A stretch of DNA of 64,000 bases from an uncultured Lachnospiraceae bacterium (GTDB lineage: Bacteria > Bacillota > Clostridia > Lachnospirales > Lachnospiraceae): the NCBI GenBank assembly GCA_910584685.1, contig CAJUAO010000017.1, forward strand, positions 1-64,000, in the 5' to 3' direction. Below, in pieces: positions 8,730 to 17,922 of the stretch. The notes under the pieces were generated by a model, which was given only the letters and a program-made list of their open reading frames with translations, ran no database searches and had not been told where the DNA came from. Position numbers and translations under genes: made by a program. Within the stretch, counting starts at the first letter, position 1; the number at the start of each line of letters is the position of its first letter.

Positions 8730-10502
8730 TTACGGAAGAATATAATGTTCAAGACATTCATTATACTTTTCCTTAAAATTCTTCTCGTCCTTATGCTTCA
8801 GGGCGTCAAGATATCCGTGAGTCTCGTAATTATCCTCATGTATCTGGATAAGAGATACTGCAATATTTGAACAATGGTCCGATATACGCTCATAATTTAC
8901 TAGCACATCGGATAATACAAATCCAAGCTCAATGGTGCACTTTCCTTCCCTGAGCCTTCTTACATGACGATTCTTTATCTCATAATTCAAGGTATCTATG
9001 GCCTCCTCGAGAGGCTCAACTGCTGTAGCAAGTATATCGTCATTATCCTTAAACACCTTAAAGGACAAATTAACAATATCCTGAACTGCCTGTCCAAACA
9101 CGCTAAGCTCTGTCTTTGCCTTCTCTGAGAATTTAAGCTCCTTGTCGTGCATTTCCTTTGCAGCCTCCTGTATATTGATGGCGTGGTCAGATATTCTCTC
9201 AAAATCACCAATACAGTGAAGCAGCTCTGAAAGCATTCTGCTGTCGTTTTCATTTAGGTTTTTACTGCTCAGCTTAACAAGATATGTTCCAAGCTCATCC
9301 TCATACTTATCTACCTTGTCCTCCAAATCGCTTACCTCAAGCGCCAAATCCTCATCATAGCCGGTAAGTAAGCTCATTGCTTTAAATAAACATTCCTTTG
9401 AAAGCTCCGACATATTCTCAGCCACACTCTTGCTGTGGGCAATGGCAAGTCCCGGAACGTCAAGAAATCTTGTATCAAGAGCTCTGAAGTCCTTTTCCAT
9501 CTGTGTCTTCTTGACTGAATTTTCAGGATTATCCTTAACTGTAAGGCATGCAAGCTTTTCAAGAAGTCCCGCAAAAGGAAACAGCACAAGGACTGTCAGT
9601 ATATTAAATACACTGTGAACTACCGCTATGCTTACCTCCGATGCCTGACTGTCCATAAAGTTAAAGTGAATAAATGCATTTAAAAGATAGAACAGTATCA
9701 TAAATAATACAGTTCCTATTATGTTAAAGTAAAGATGAACTAATGCCGTTCTTCTGGCGTTTTTGCCTGTACCTATGCTGGAAATTATGGCGGTTACACA
9801 TGTACCTATATTTTGTCCCATAATAATAGGTAATGCGGCGCTAAATGACAATACTCCCGTTGCGCATAATGCCTGAAGTATACCAACTGACGCCGACGAG
9901 CTTTGAATAACCGCTGTGAGTATGGCTCCCGCTATCATACCAAGAATCGGATTTTTAAACACCGTAAGTATGTTTGTAAATTCCGGCACCTCTGCAAGAG
10001 GCTTAACTGCGGCGCTCATGGCGCCCATACCTGTCATAAGTATTGCAAAGCCTATAAGTATAGAGCCTACTACCTTTTTCTTCTCGCTCTTTGTAAACAT
10101 TAAAAATATTATGCCGATAAAAGCAAATACAGGCGAAAAGGATTCAGGCTTTAAAAGCTGCATAATAAAATTATCTCCCTCTACACCCGTTAAGCTTAAA
10201 ATCCATGATGTAACAGTAGTACCTATATTGGCGCCCATAATAATGTAAACTGCCTGATGGAGCTTCATAATGCCTGAGTTAACAAAGCCGACTACCATTA
10301 CTGTCGTAGCTGACGATGACTGGATGGCTGCCGTAACGCCGGCGCCTAAAAGAACTGCAAATATTGGTTTTGAGGTAAGCTTTTCAAGTATAGTTTCCAG
10401 CTTTCCTCCCGATAGTTTCTCAAGTCCGTCACCAAGCGAATGCATTCCATACAGGAATAATGCCAAGCCTCCAAGCATTGACAAAACATCAAATAAGTCC
10501 AT
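8730..10502 (-). CDS. Na+/phosphate cotransporter family protein with PhoU-like C-terminus
   Basis: About 590 residues. Two Na_Pi_cotrans repeats carry the QSSS motifs (AAIQSSSATTVM near 66 and AVIQSSSASVGI near 205) and occupy roughly residues 1-320. A cytoplasmic helical PhoU-like domain fills about 340-590 (MSELSKECLFKAMSLL, IGDFERISDHAINIQE, NYERISDHCSNIAVSL). It should import phosphate with sodium across the cytoplasmic membrane. I place the start at ATG 10502 (MDLFDVLSMLGG), preceded by AAGGAT. An in-frame ATG eight codons upstream has no ribosome site. It appears monocistronic. Confidence 0.9.
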   Translation of the reverse strand: MDLFDVLSMLGGLALFLYGMHSLGDGLEKLSGGKLETILEKLTSKPIFAVLLGAGVTAAIQSSSATTVMVVGFVNSGIMKLHQAVYIIMGANIGTTVTSWILSLTGVEGDNFIMQLLKPESFSPVFAFIGIIFLMFTKSEKKKVVGSILIGFAILMTGMGAMSAAVKPLAEVPEFTNILTVFKNPILGMIAGAILTAVIQSSSASVGILQALCATGVLSFSAALPIIMGQNIGTCVTAIISSIGTGKNARRTALVHLYFNIIGTVLFMILFYLLNAFIHFNFMDSQASEVSIAVVHSVFNILTVLVLFPFAGLLEKLACLTVKDNPENSVKKTQMEKDFRALDTRFLDVPGLAIAHSKSVAENMSELSKECLFKAMSLLTGYDEDLALEVSDLEDKVDKYEDELGTYLVKLSSKNLNENDSRMLSELLHCIGDFERISDHAINIQEAAKEMHDKELKFSEKAKTELSVFGQAVQDIVNLSFKVFKDNDDILATAVEPLEEAIDTLNYEIKNRHVRRLREGKCTIELGFVLSDVLVNYERISDHCSNIAVSLIQIHEDNYETHGYLDALKHKDEKNFKEKYNECLEHYILP

Positions 10503-10649
10503 AATCCTTACCCATGCCTTTCTCATTTCATATGTATTTTTACCGCATATATTTTAATCATACAATATATTTTCAAAAAAGTATACATTTTTATGAAAAT
10601 TTATCGGCATAAAAATTACCGGCATGAAAAACACCTGTATCTGCCGCTG

Positions 10650-10709
10650 TTCAGCCTTGCTTTATATCTTGTGTTAAAGTCCCCCTCTAAAATATCAGGC
10701 AAGGCTGAA
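10650..10709. repeat. Inverted repeat downstream of the small membrane protein gene
   Basis: TTCAGCCTTGC (10650-10660) and GCAAGGCTGAA (10699-10709) are perfect 11-bp arms around a 38-bp loop. There is no T tract, so a terminator role is uncertain. Confidence 0.45.
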
Positions 10710-10750
10710 TAAGCATACCATGCTTGCGCCATCTTGATTTTCATATGTTT

Positions 10751-11128
10751 TCAGCTTATTATTCCTCCTACAAAGCCCCCTCCTACACAGCATAACAGAC
10801 CTGCAATCACAGGCATCTCTCCCTGATACACCTGACCTGTCACAAGGAAGGATACTAATGAAAGCACAAGAAAATATGTAGCTCCTACTGCAATGCCCCA
10901 TATAAAACGTCTTTTTTCCTTTACTTTTCCTATAATGAAGCCGCCTGCCATGTTTGCAGCAAAGTATATTACTCCTATTCCTATAAGCACCATTTTATCA
11001 TTAAAGCCTGCCTTTAATAATAAAAGCGCCAGTATCATAAGAAGCCCTATCGTTACTATGGCAGTTACAACTATTGTTTTAGCTATAGGAATAAGATTTT
11101 GTTTTATGGCATTTCCATTTTTATCCAT
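10751..11128 (-). CDS. TIGR04086-type small membrane protein
   Basis: 125 residues from ATG 11128 (MDKNGNAIKQN), chosen because GAGGGG lies seven bases upstream; a TTG five codons earlier overlaps that site. Four hydrophobic segments are clear, with Gly-rich ends (FAANMAGGFIIGKVKEKRR and CCVGGGFVGGII). Length and pattern agree with the TIGR04086 family, common in Clostridia and of unknown role. It diverges from the HlyC-type gene across a repeat-filled gap. Confidence 0.75.
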   Translation of the reverse strand: MDKNGNAIKQNLIPIAKTIVVTAIVTIGLLMILALLLLKAGFNDKMVLIGIGVIYFAANMAGGFIIGKVKEKRRFIWGIAVGATYFLVLSLVSFLVTGQVYQGEMPVIAGLLCCVGGGFVGGIIS

Positions 11129-11240
11129 TTTTAAGCCCCTCAAAGAATATTTTATTAACCATATTTATGTGGTAATTATTTATATAGAACTTATTTTTAT
11201 AATTATTTGCTTGACATACATTATTGGGTACTTTAAAATA

Positions 11241-11510
11241 AAAAAGTGTCGTCTAAAGCCGACACTTGCAAATTCGGCAGAGCCGAATTTGTGGCTTGCA
11301 TGACGGAATTTCCTATTATATAAAAAAGTGTCGCACGGCAGCGACACTTATAAATTCGGCTCTGCCGAATTTATAGTTGTTCGCCGCTATGTTGTCGCTT
11401 TAGAAGTTTCCAATTATATAAAAAAGTGTTAAGAACTTTAGTTCTTTGGAGACTTATAAACCTTCCGGAGCAAACTTATGTTTTACATTAAAGAAGTTTA
11501 ATATATAAAT
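11241..11510 (+). repeat. Three tandem copies of an intergenic double-hairpin repeat
   Basis: Copies begin with AAAAAAGTGT at 11241, 11323 and 11421. Copies 1 and 2 have a first stem, AAGTGTCG with CGACACTT (11245-11268 and 11327-11350). A palindrome follows, AAATTCGGC with GCCGAATTT around AGA or TCT (11270-11292 and 11352-11374). Copy 2 ends with the conserved tail CGCTATGTTGTCGCTTTAG. Copy 3 is degenerate but keeps the opening and an inner stem AAGAAC/GTTCTT. Related copies lie at 32857, 47780, 48492 and 48606. Confidence 0.85.
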
Positions 11511-11539
11511 ATATAATATAAAAAGGAGTGATTTTCCAA

Positions 11540-12796
11540 TTGGAACCCGGGACTAATTTTATGATTTTAGCTATTATTATTTTGCTGTTACTTTCTGCAT
11601 TTTTTTCATCTGCTGAAACAGCCCTTACTACTGTCAACAGGATTCGCATCCGCTCCCTTGCAGATGACGGAAATAAAAGCGCTGTGATTATCTTAAAAAT
11701 TCTTGATAATTCTTCAAAAATGCTAAGTGCAATTCTTATTGGCAATAACATAGTAAATATTGCAGTATCATCACTTACTACCATTCTTGCCCAGACCATT
11801 TGGGGTAACTATGCCGTAACAATCGCTACTGCTGTTTTAACCGTACTTGTTCTTATTTTTGGAGAGATTACTCCTAAGACCATGGCTACTCTTAAGGCAG
11901 AAGCTCTTGCGCTTAAATATGCCCGTGTTATATACGGGCTTATGTGGATACTTACGCCTGTTATTATTATTATAAATATACTTTCAAAAGGCGTTATGGC
12001 CATTTTTAGAATAGACCCTAATGAAAAAAAGGATACTATAACAGAAACCGAGCTTAGGACTATTGTTGATGTAAGCCATGAGGAGGGCGTTATAGAGTCC
12101 GACGAGCGGGAAATGATAAACAACGTATTCGACTTTGGCGACAACAGGGCTAAGGATGTTATGATTCCCCGTATAGATATGTCTGTTATTGATGTAAATT
12201 GCAGCTATGACGAGCTTCTTAAGGTTTTCAAGGAGGATAAATACACCAGATTCCCTGTTTATAGTGATTCACCTGATAACATTATAGGCATTATTAATGT
12301 AAAGGATATTCTTTTATATAAATCAGACGAGGATTTTAATATGAAAAATTACCTCCGTCAGCCTTATTTTACATATGAGCATAAAAACCTCTCTGACTTA
12401 ATGATTGAAATGAAAAAGGCAAGCGTAAATATCACTATAGTACTTGACGAATATGGCGCTGCCACCGGTATGATTACCCTTGAAGATTTAATTGAAGAAA
12501 TTGTCGGCGATATCCGTGACGAATATGATTATGACGAGGAGGACCCCCTTACGGCTCTCAATGAAAATGAATATATTGTGGAAGGTCAAATGAATTTAGA
12601 TGATTTTAACGATGACCTGGGAACAAAGCTTACATCAGACGACTATGATTCCGTTGGAGGCTTTATTATGGAAAGGCTTGACCGCATGGCTTCCGTAGGC
12701 GATACGGTAGAAACTGAAGAAGTTACTCTTGTAGTTGAACAGATGGAGAAAAACCGTATAGAAAAAATACATGTATACCGAAAACCATGTCAATAA
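11540..12796 (+). CDS. Hemolysin/CorC-type CBS membrane protein (CNNM/HlyC family)
   Basis: About 418 residues. An N-terminal DUF21 membrane domain (LLLSAFFSSAETALTTVNR) fills roughly 1-180. A CBS pair lies at about 195-330 (VMIPRIDMSVIDVN, YTRFPVYSDSPDNIIGII, LDEYGAATGMITLEDLIEE). The CorC_HlyC C-terminal domain comes last. The family takes part in Mg2+/metal efflux or homeostasis. The likely start is TTG 11540 (sequence TTG-GAA-CCC), 11 bases after AAGGAG. A GTG at 11528 lies directly against the same ribosome site and seems too close. The leader upstream contains three repeat copies. Confidence 0.88.
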   Translation: MEPGTNFMILAIIILLLLSAFFSSAETALTTVNRIRIRSLADDGNKSAVIILKILDNSSKMLSAILIGNNIVNIAVSSLTTILAQTIWGNYAVTIATAVLTVLVLIFGEITPKTMATLKAEALALKYARVIYGLMWILTPVIIIINILSKGVMAIFRIDPNEKKDTITETELRTIVDVSHEEGVIESDEREMINNVFDFGDNRAKDVMIPRIDMSVIDVNCSYDELLKVFKEDKYTRFPVYSDSPDNIIGIINVKDILLYKSDEDFNMKNYLRQPYFTYEHKNLSDLMIEMKKASVNITIVLDEYGAATGMITLEDLIEEIVGDIRDEYDYDEEDPLTALNENEYIVEGQMNLDDFNDDLGTKLTSDDYDSVGGFIMERLDRMASVGDTVETEEVTLVVEQMEKNRIEKIHVYRKPCQ

Positions 12797-12948
12797 ACAT
12801 TTTTGTATACTTATAGCTTTTTTGTATATTTACGGCTTTCACCGTTTTTCCTAAATACAAAGAAAACAACTATAATTTAAAAGAAGTGATTTATAGGGCA
12901 TTATAGATTCAATAATTGGCAAAATAAAGCGCCTTGCGAGCTATATTT

Positions 12949-13008
12949 GAAATTCATCAGCAGGATATTATCAGCTTATAAGCCGCAATATCCTGCTGAT
13001 GGAATTTC
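12949..13008. repeat. Long intergenic hairpin
   Basis: Arms of 21-22 bases (12949-12969 and 12987-13008) pair with a single bulged C. The sequence is GAAATTCATCAGCAGGATAT on the left. The loop contains the small palindrome GCTTATAAGC. It sits between the convergent HlyC gene and the Tad operon. Neither side has a T run, so it is not a classical intrinsic terminator. Confidence 0.6.
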
Positions 13009-13049
13009 TCATCCGGTTTTAAAGCTTACTGTCTGAAACCTTCAGGACA

Positions 13050-13640
13050 CTACTCCCTCATAGGGCTTTTTCTTTTTATTGCCGCCGCTGAAAAACAGTA
13101 CATTCCATTATAATCCTTATATATCGCCATCATTGTATAATCGTCTATGGTATTTTCATGGCTTTCACCATCATTTGCAGGAATGGAAAGCAATACATTA
13201 TATTTTTTATATATAAACGACTCTATTTCATTTACCTTATGGCTATGCTCCGTAGCCTCGCCATTGCTGAATTTCTGCTTTTCACTCCAAATTCTGCTGT
13301 CTTTAACATCAGTATAATAAAATCCCTCCCTGTCAGCGTACACCATGCAAACAAGTCTGTCCCTGTAATATTCTGACATAAATGTCTTTCCATTCAGCAT
13401 TACGCTTAGCTCGTCTGTCAAAAATGATGCAGCCGTATTCAAATTTACCTGGGGACTGCCATTTATATCAATATTTTCATATGCAGCCCTAAGGGCATCC
13501 TCCACCGCATTATCCATTATAACATTATATCTGTTGTTCTGATATAATATCTCATACGCTATCTGCTGCCTCAGAGCCATGCAGTCAAAAAAACATATAA
13601 CAAAAACAGTAAAAATAATACAAAAATCAGTTATTTTCAT
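13050..13640 (-). CDS. Tad-locus membrane-anchored protein, TadE/pseudopilin-like
   Basis: 196 residues with one N-terminal hydrophobic segment (FCIIFTVFVICFFDCMAL) followed by an extracytoplasmic domain. It is the last gene of the pilus operon, 23 bp after the preceding gene. Small proteins with a single N-terminal helix in this position are usually TadE/TadF/TadG-like minor pilins. The sequence itself shows no family motif I recognise, so the role rests on context. Confidence 0.55.
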   Translation of the reverse strand: MKITDFCIIFTVFVICFFDCMALRQQIAYEILYQNNRYNVIMDNAVEDALRAAYENIDINGSPQVNLNTAASFLTDELSVMLNGKTFMSEYYRDRLVCMVYADREGFYYTDVKDSRIWSEKQKFSNGEATEHSHKVNEIESFIYKKYNVLLSIPANDGESHENTIDDYTMMAIYKDYNGMYCFSAAAIKRKSPMRE

Positions 13641-13663
13641 CCTTTACCCATTTCCCCACTGTA

Positions 13664-14110
13664 TTATTCAGGCGTTTCCCCTTCATTCTTAATACCTCCC
13701 CCGTAACATGCAACCATTTTTTCGCCGTCTGAAACTGAAACCTTAATATATTCATTCCTTGACATATTATAAATATCATTTTTTTCAAGCACCTCTTTTA
13801 TATTCCAAAGATAATTCTCCTCACCAAAATATATTATTTCGCTTTCATCTTCATTATATATGCTTTTATAATGGGTTATCATAATATTATATCTGTTGTT
13901 TAAGCCTGTAATATTTTTTTCCAGTGAAAAATACATGCTTTTATCTATGGAGCCGGTATTTCTAGCCTGTTCTACAAAGTATGTTATCTCATTTACTATA
14001 TACATCTGCTCAAGCTTTTCGTTTTCATACAGCATATTGTTTAAAGGCAGAATAAACATCATATAAACTGACAGCATTATGGCTGCAACAGTTCCGTAGG
14101 CTTCTCCCAT
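13664..14110 (-). CDS. Tad-locus pseudopilin-like protein
   Basis: 148 residues starting MGEAYGTVAAIMLSVYMMF. The Glu followed by an N-terminal hydrophobic helix is typical of TadE-like minor pilins; the rest is a soluble domain rich in Glu and Tyr. GGGGTGG lies upstream of the ATG. It lies between the 52-residue gene and the gene at 13050, all on the minus strand. Assignment is by position and architecture only. Confidence 0.55.
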   Translation of the reverse strand: MGEAYGTVAAIMLSVYMMFILPLNNMLYENEKLEQMYIVNEITYFVEQARNTGSIDKSMYFSLEKNITGLNNRYNIMITHYKSIYNEDESEIIYFGEENYLWNIKEVLEKNDIYNMSRNEYIKVSVSDGEKMVACYGGGIKNEGETPE

Positions 14111-14123
14111 ATGCTACCACCCC

Positions 14124-14282
14124 TTATTTTATTTCAACAATAACAGTATCTCTCACAGCCCTGTCTAAAAGCTTATCAAAGGTTTCATTGTAAGCGGATA
14201 TATAATTTAAAAACAGGGTAACTGCCAGAATAAACATTCCAATACCAAGATACTGCTTTAAAAGACTATATGTTTCCTCCAT
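14124..14282 (-). CDS. Small membrane protein of the Tad locus (52 aa)
   Basis: A short gene in the gap between two operon members. ATG 14282 follows AAAGGAG with good spacing and the stop is TAA 14124-14126. The product begins MEETYSLLKQYLGIGMF, has one membrane helix (about residues 13-30) and ends ...DRAVRDTVIVEIK. Its size and its place among single-helix proteins suggest a minor pilin or assembly factor. Tight spacing on both sides supports translation. Confidence 0.65.
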   Translation of the reverse strand: MEETYSLLKQYLGIGMFILAVTLFLNYISAYNETFDKLLDRAVRDTVIVEIK

Positions 14283-14296
14283 TTAACTCCTTTCTG

Positions 14297-14743
14297 CTAC
14301 TGTGTAAACATTATACCTGTAATCACATCATTCTGGTCTCTTATAACCTTACCCTGGAAATTTGCATATGGATTTATGTATTTTTTATTTGTGCTGACAC
14401 ATGCTTCCTCATAGTCGCTTGCTGTCTTTTTTATTAAATCCCCTGATGAAGTGTCAAACTCATATCCGTAATAATTTGACGATTTATTTGTAACCACAAG
14501 TATTCCTACCTCATCAGTCTTCATTTTCTTTATGACGTTTACAACCTCGCTTCCTGATACCATGGCTCCGTCATATATAATTTTGTCACTTTCCACAAAT
14601 TCGGAATTAAGCTTGTTTATCTGGTTTGCTCCATTTGCCGCCGTTTCCTTTGCCTCCCTGGATATAAAAAATCCCAGCGATATAACCACACATGTAATAA
14701 TAGTTCCTGCTGCCAGTATAAGTCCCTTTAAAGAATTTTCCAT
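14297..14743 (-). CDS. Tad-locus candidate pilin-like protein
   Basis: 148 residues: MENSLKG, then a hydrophobic helix LILAAGTIITCVVISLGFF and an extracytoplasmic domain. It follows the TadB/C-like gene by 22 bp and has AAGGAGG before its ATG. A short charged leader, a Gly and then a long hydrophobic stretch is the layout of Flp-type prepilins. However, the classic Glu-Tyr pair and a recognisable cleavage motif are missing, and at 148 residues it is longer than typical Flp subunits. It is the best candidate for the major subunit of this locus, but unproven. Confidence 0.5.
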   Translation of the reverse strand: MENSLKGLILAAGTIITCVVISLGFFISREAKETAANGANQINKLNSEFVESDKIIYDGAMVSGSEVVNVIKKMKTDEVGILVVTNKSSNYYGYEFDTSSGDLIKKTASDYEEACVSTNKKYINPYANFQGKVIRDQNDVITGIMFTQ

Positions 14744-14765
14744 TTTAATTTCCTCCTTATTATAT

Positions 14766-16370
14766 TTACATTCCTGTATTTGATAGCTGTTTCATTCCCT
14801 CCAAAACAAACGGAAGAATAAGCTTGACCAGTATGACAAGACATAATGGTATAAACGCCATAGCCTTGGCAATAACTGATTTTTTTGTTATTATTTCCTC
14901 ATTTTCCTGCTTATGCTTTTCCACATAATAGTTCCTGTCCTTTTCCATACCGGAAAATGCCTGCTCAATTCCAAGCATATCTGCCGCAAGAAAGCCGTCC
15001 ATCAGCTTTTCCAATGGCATAAAGCCTGTATTTTCCTTTACGTTGCTAAAAACTCTCATGCCTGCATAGGAAAATCCATTTATCATACCTTCGATTTCAT
15101 CCTTAAAAATGACGGCATAATCCCTTATATGCTTTAAAATCTCCTCTACTGTTATTCTATCCATATGCATAAGCATAAGTATAACAGACTGATACCTTAC
15201 TATCTCCTCCTCGCTGTCCATTATCATAAGCTGACGCTGCAGCGCTATCTTAAAATATGGAAGCTTAAACACTATTACACCTGACAATACAGCTGTGATA
15301 ACGCTTATACTTAATGCAGCGCCGGTGCTTAAGGCAGCAGCGCAGGCTATAGGCAATGATATCAGAGAAAAACAAATTCTTCTTATTTCAAATTCCCTTA
15401 TGTTATACGGATAAGCCACAGATTTAAGCAGATTATTTATTTTTTCAGACGATTTTGGCGCAGCTCTTATCAGCCTTAAAATCATATAATTGATAATTTC
15501 CCTGTCAAGAAGCCATTCTGCCCACATTGTCCTGTATTCCCTGTTTCTGCAGGGATTTCTCAATATTGTAATAACCTTGTATATACCTGCCGTCATAAGT
15601 GATAAAAAAACAGTGGTAATGATACCCATAAGCCCCTCATAGGAATATCTGAGCTCCGGCATATTTGATGTTGCCCAAAGCTCTATAAGCTTTATTGAAA
15701 AGACCGGAAGTATGGTAACTGCCGACAAGCCTTTAAACTGCGCTTCAAGCCTGTTTCTTTTTAATATTTCCAAATAAACGCTTTCCTTAAGATACCCCAG
15801 ATTATCTAAAAAAACTGAGCCTGTTTTTGTACTCTTGTCTCCATAAGCTAAGACTGTCATTCCCAATGAATAAAACGTAAGAAAAAGATTATTTGGCGCC
15901 GTATCCCTGTAATCCTCATTTTCTCCCAGGGACGCGCCTTTTAAGTGATTCAGTATAAGCTGTCCGTGTACAGCCATATCGTATGGCACCTTCTCTATTG
16001 CCTTTTCTACCGCCTCATACAGCATGCCGTTAAACTGATAATGAAAATGCACCTCGGATATAAAGCCTTCAAACATTGATAAAAGCCTTACCTCCTGCTT
16101 TCCAAGCTGCGTATTTACATGAGATAAAATCATCACATATACTATCACCGCTACAAGACATCCGTAATACAGGGAAAAATCTGCAAAAATAAGCATACCT
16201 GCCCCTATTGCAAGAGAAAGAATATATATTTTTATCAGATATACTTCTGTTCTTTTTATAATTGAATACCTGTCCGCCGGATATAAAAGCCTTATTCTAT
16301 GCTCAATCCTTTTTGTTATGGCAGCAGTGAGAAAAAAACGTCGGCTTATCCTATACACAATATTTTTCAT
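14766..16370 (-). CDS. Tad/T2SSF-type platform protein, TadB-TadC in one chain
   Basis: About 534 residues. Two halves are visible, each with a cytoplasmic helical region followed by membrane helices. The first half includes AIEKVPYDMAVHGQLILNHL and helices near 230-270; the second includes MLMHMDRITVEEILKHIRDY and C-terminal helices (IPLCLVILVKLILPFVL). Tad loci normally encode two separate inner-membrane platform proteins, TadB and TadC. Here one long chain seems to supply both. ATG 16370 is preferred (AAGGGAG seven bases upstream) over an ATG six codons earlier. It overlaps the end of the ATPase gene by 20 bp. Confidence 0.7.
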   Translation of the reverse strand: MKNIVYRISRRFFLTAAITKRIEHRIRLLYPADRYSIIKRTEVYLIKIYILSLAIGAGMLIFADFSLYYGCLVAVIVYVMILSHVNTQLGKQEVRLLSMFEGFISEVHFHYQFNGMLYEAVEKAIEKVPYDMAVHGQLILNHLKGASLGENEDYRDTAPNNLFLTFYSLGMTVLAYGDKSTKTGSVFLDNLGYLKESVYLEILKRNRLEAQFKGLSAVTILPVFSIKLIELWATSNMPELRYSYEGLMGIITTVFLSLMTAGIYKVITILRNPCRNREYRTMWAEWLLDREIINYMILRLIRAAPKSSEKINNLLKSVAYPYNIREFEIRRICFSLISLPIACAAALSTGAALSISVITAVLSGVIVFKLPYFKIALQRQLMIMDSEEEIVRYQSVILMLMHMDRITVEEILKHIRDYAVIFKDEIEGMINGFSYAGMRVFSNVKENTGFMPLEKLMDGFLAADMLGIEQAFSGMEKDRNYYVEKHKQENEEIITKKSVIAKAMAFIPLCLVILVKLILPFVLEGMKQLSNTGM

Positions 16371-17922
16371 TAAACTGCTCCCTTTCATTACTGTCTAAAT
16401 GCTTTGATATCATTTCACAGACCTTCCTTGAAAAGCTGCCCTTTCTTATATAACGGTTATTCTCATATACAACTATATCTGAAATATAATAGCCGTCAGC
16501 GCTGTCGTCTGCCCCTATTTCTGATATTCTTTCTATGTACCTGTGTCCGTTTATATCCTTTTCCATATGAATGTCAAATCTTATAGCCTCTACTACCTGC
16601 TCCTTTGCTATTTTCTCATCACGGAACAAGCCGCAGGACAAAAGGCTGTTTCTCATATACTTTATAAGGCTGTCCGTAGTTTTTGCATGATGTGTAAACA
16701 GGGTAAAAATCGAGCCTACCTGAGACATCTGTATAAGATATGCCGCCACCTCTATGGTCGCCACCTCTCCCAGTATGTTCACCGCTCCGTCAGTTTTCTT
16801 CTGAACGTCAAGACCTGTCTGTCCGTCTATATACTCTGTTTCCCTGAAGGTAAGTATATTTCTGTCCTTATATATATCCCTTAGATGAAGCTCAAAGGCT
16901 GATTCCTGTATTCTAAGGGTATACATAGGTGAAATATACCTTATCATTGACATAAGCAGCGTTGTCTTGCCGCTTCCCTGCGCCCCTGTCACTGCCGCTA
17001 CCTGACACCCCTTTACTATCCACCTTATAACATCAATAGGCAGCTCCTTCCCTCTGTCTGTTATTAGCTCTTCCATTTCCTTATTATCTATTGTGTCAAA
17101 CTTTCTTACAAAAAAAGCAAAGCTCTCTGAAAAAGGCGGTCTGACCACCACTACCCTTGAATGGTCCTTCATCTCTCCTATAATGTAGCCCTTTGCCTTT
17201 GAAAGCTGTCCCGGATTTCCATAGCGGTATATGTTCATGCATACCCTCTCAAGCTCCTCCCTTGTCCCGAATGACAGAAAGGAAAGGTGAATGTTTATAC
17301 CCCTATAAAATATCCATACAGAGTCATAACCGTCTTTTTGTCCTGACACTCCTCCCGATACCCCGTCTATCTTCATATCCCTTATCTCATCTACCACTCC
17401 AAGACCTCTGTAGGCGCTGTATATTTTCTGTACGATAATATCCAGCTTTTCATTATCCTTAAGATGTACCCCTTCCTTTTCATATAATGCTTCTATGTCA
17501 TTTTTATCTATATCACAGCCTGTCTCATAAATGTTTTCCTCCAAAACTCCTGACTTTTTCACAAGCTCCTCCAATGCGCCGGATTCATATTCGCCCTTAT
17601 ATAAATATAAGAGAATATCAAACTTTTCCTCCGGTGAAAGCCTTATGCTGCTGTCAAAGGGCATGATTCTGTTATATGAGCCTGTATCGTATTTAAGCCT
17701 GTTTACAAAGATATCCCTTATAATATCCTTTACATAGGCCTTTGCATTTACATCTCCCACACCGCAGTTTGCCAGCGCATTTTTCAGTTCGTTTCTCTTA
17801 TTCCTAAGCCTTCTTATATCCTCTTCTCCAAGACCTGCTTCATAGAGATTTGCCCTAAGGGTCTCGTTTATCTTTTTTTCTACAGCCGTCACTATTGACG
17901 ATATATCATACTCATTATTCAA
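16351..17922 (-). CDS. Tad/CpaF-type secretion ATPase (TadA)
   Basis: 523 residues of the type II/IV secretion ATPase family. An N-terminal helical domain precedes the ATPase core with Walker A GAQGSGKTT (about residue 315). The Asp box region follows (LRIQESAFELHL), and the His box region includes GEVATIEVAAYLIQMSQVGS and FTLFTHHAKTTDSL. The hexamer powers pilus assembly or secretion from the cytoplasmic face. It overlaps the MinD-like gene upstream by 8 bp and the platform gene downstream. It is the most confidently assigned member of the operon. Confidence 0.88.
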   Translation of the reverse strand: MNNEYDISSIVTAVEKKINETLRANLYEAGLGEEDIRRLRNKRNELKNALANCGVGDVNAKAYVKDIIRDIFVNRLKYDTGSYNRIMPFDSSIRLSPEEKFDILLYLYKGEYESGALEELVKKSGVLEENIYETGCDIDKNDIEALYEKEGVHLKDNEKLDIIVQKIYSAYRGLGVVDEIRDMKIDGVSGGVSGQKDGYDSVWIFYRGINIHLSFLSFGTREELERVCMNIYRYGNPGQLSKAKGYIIGEMKDHSRVVVVRPPFSESFAFFVRKFDTIDNKEMEELITDRGKELPIDVIRWIVKGCQVAAVTGAQGSGKTTLLMSMIRYISPMYTLRIQESAFELHLRDIYKDRNILTFRETEYIDGQTGLDVQKKTDGAVNILGEVATIEVAAYLIQMSQVGSIFTLFTHHAKTTDSLIKYMRNSLLSCGLFRDEKIAKEQVVEAIRFDIHMEKDINGHRYIERISEIGADDSADGYYISDIVVYENNRYIRKGSFSRKVCEMISKHLDSNEREQFNEKYCV

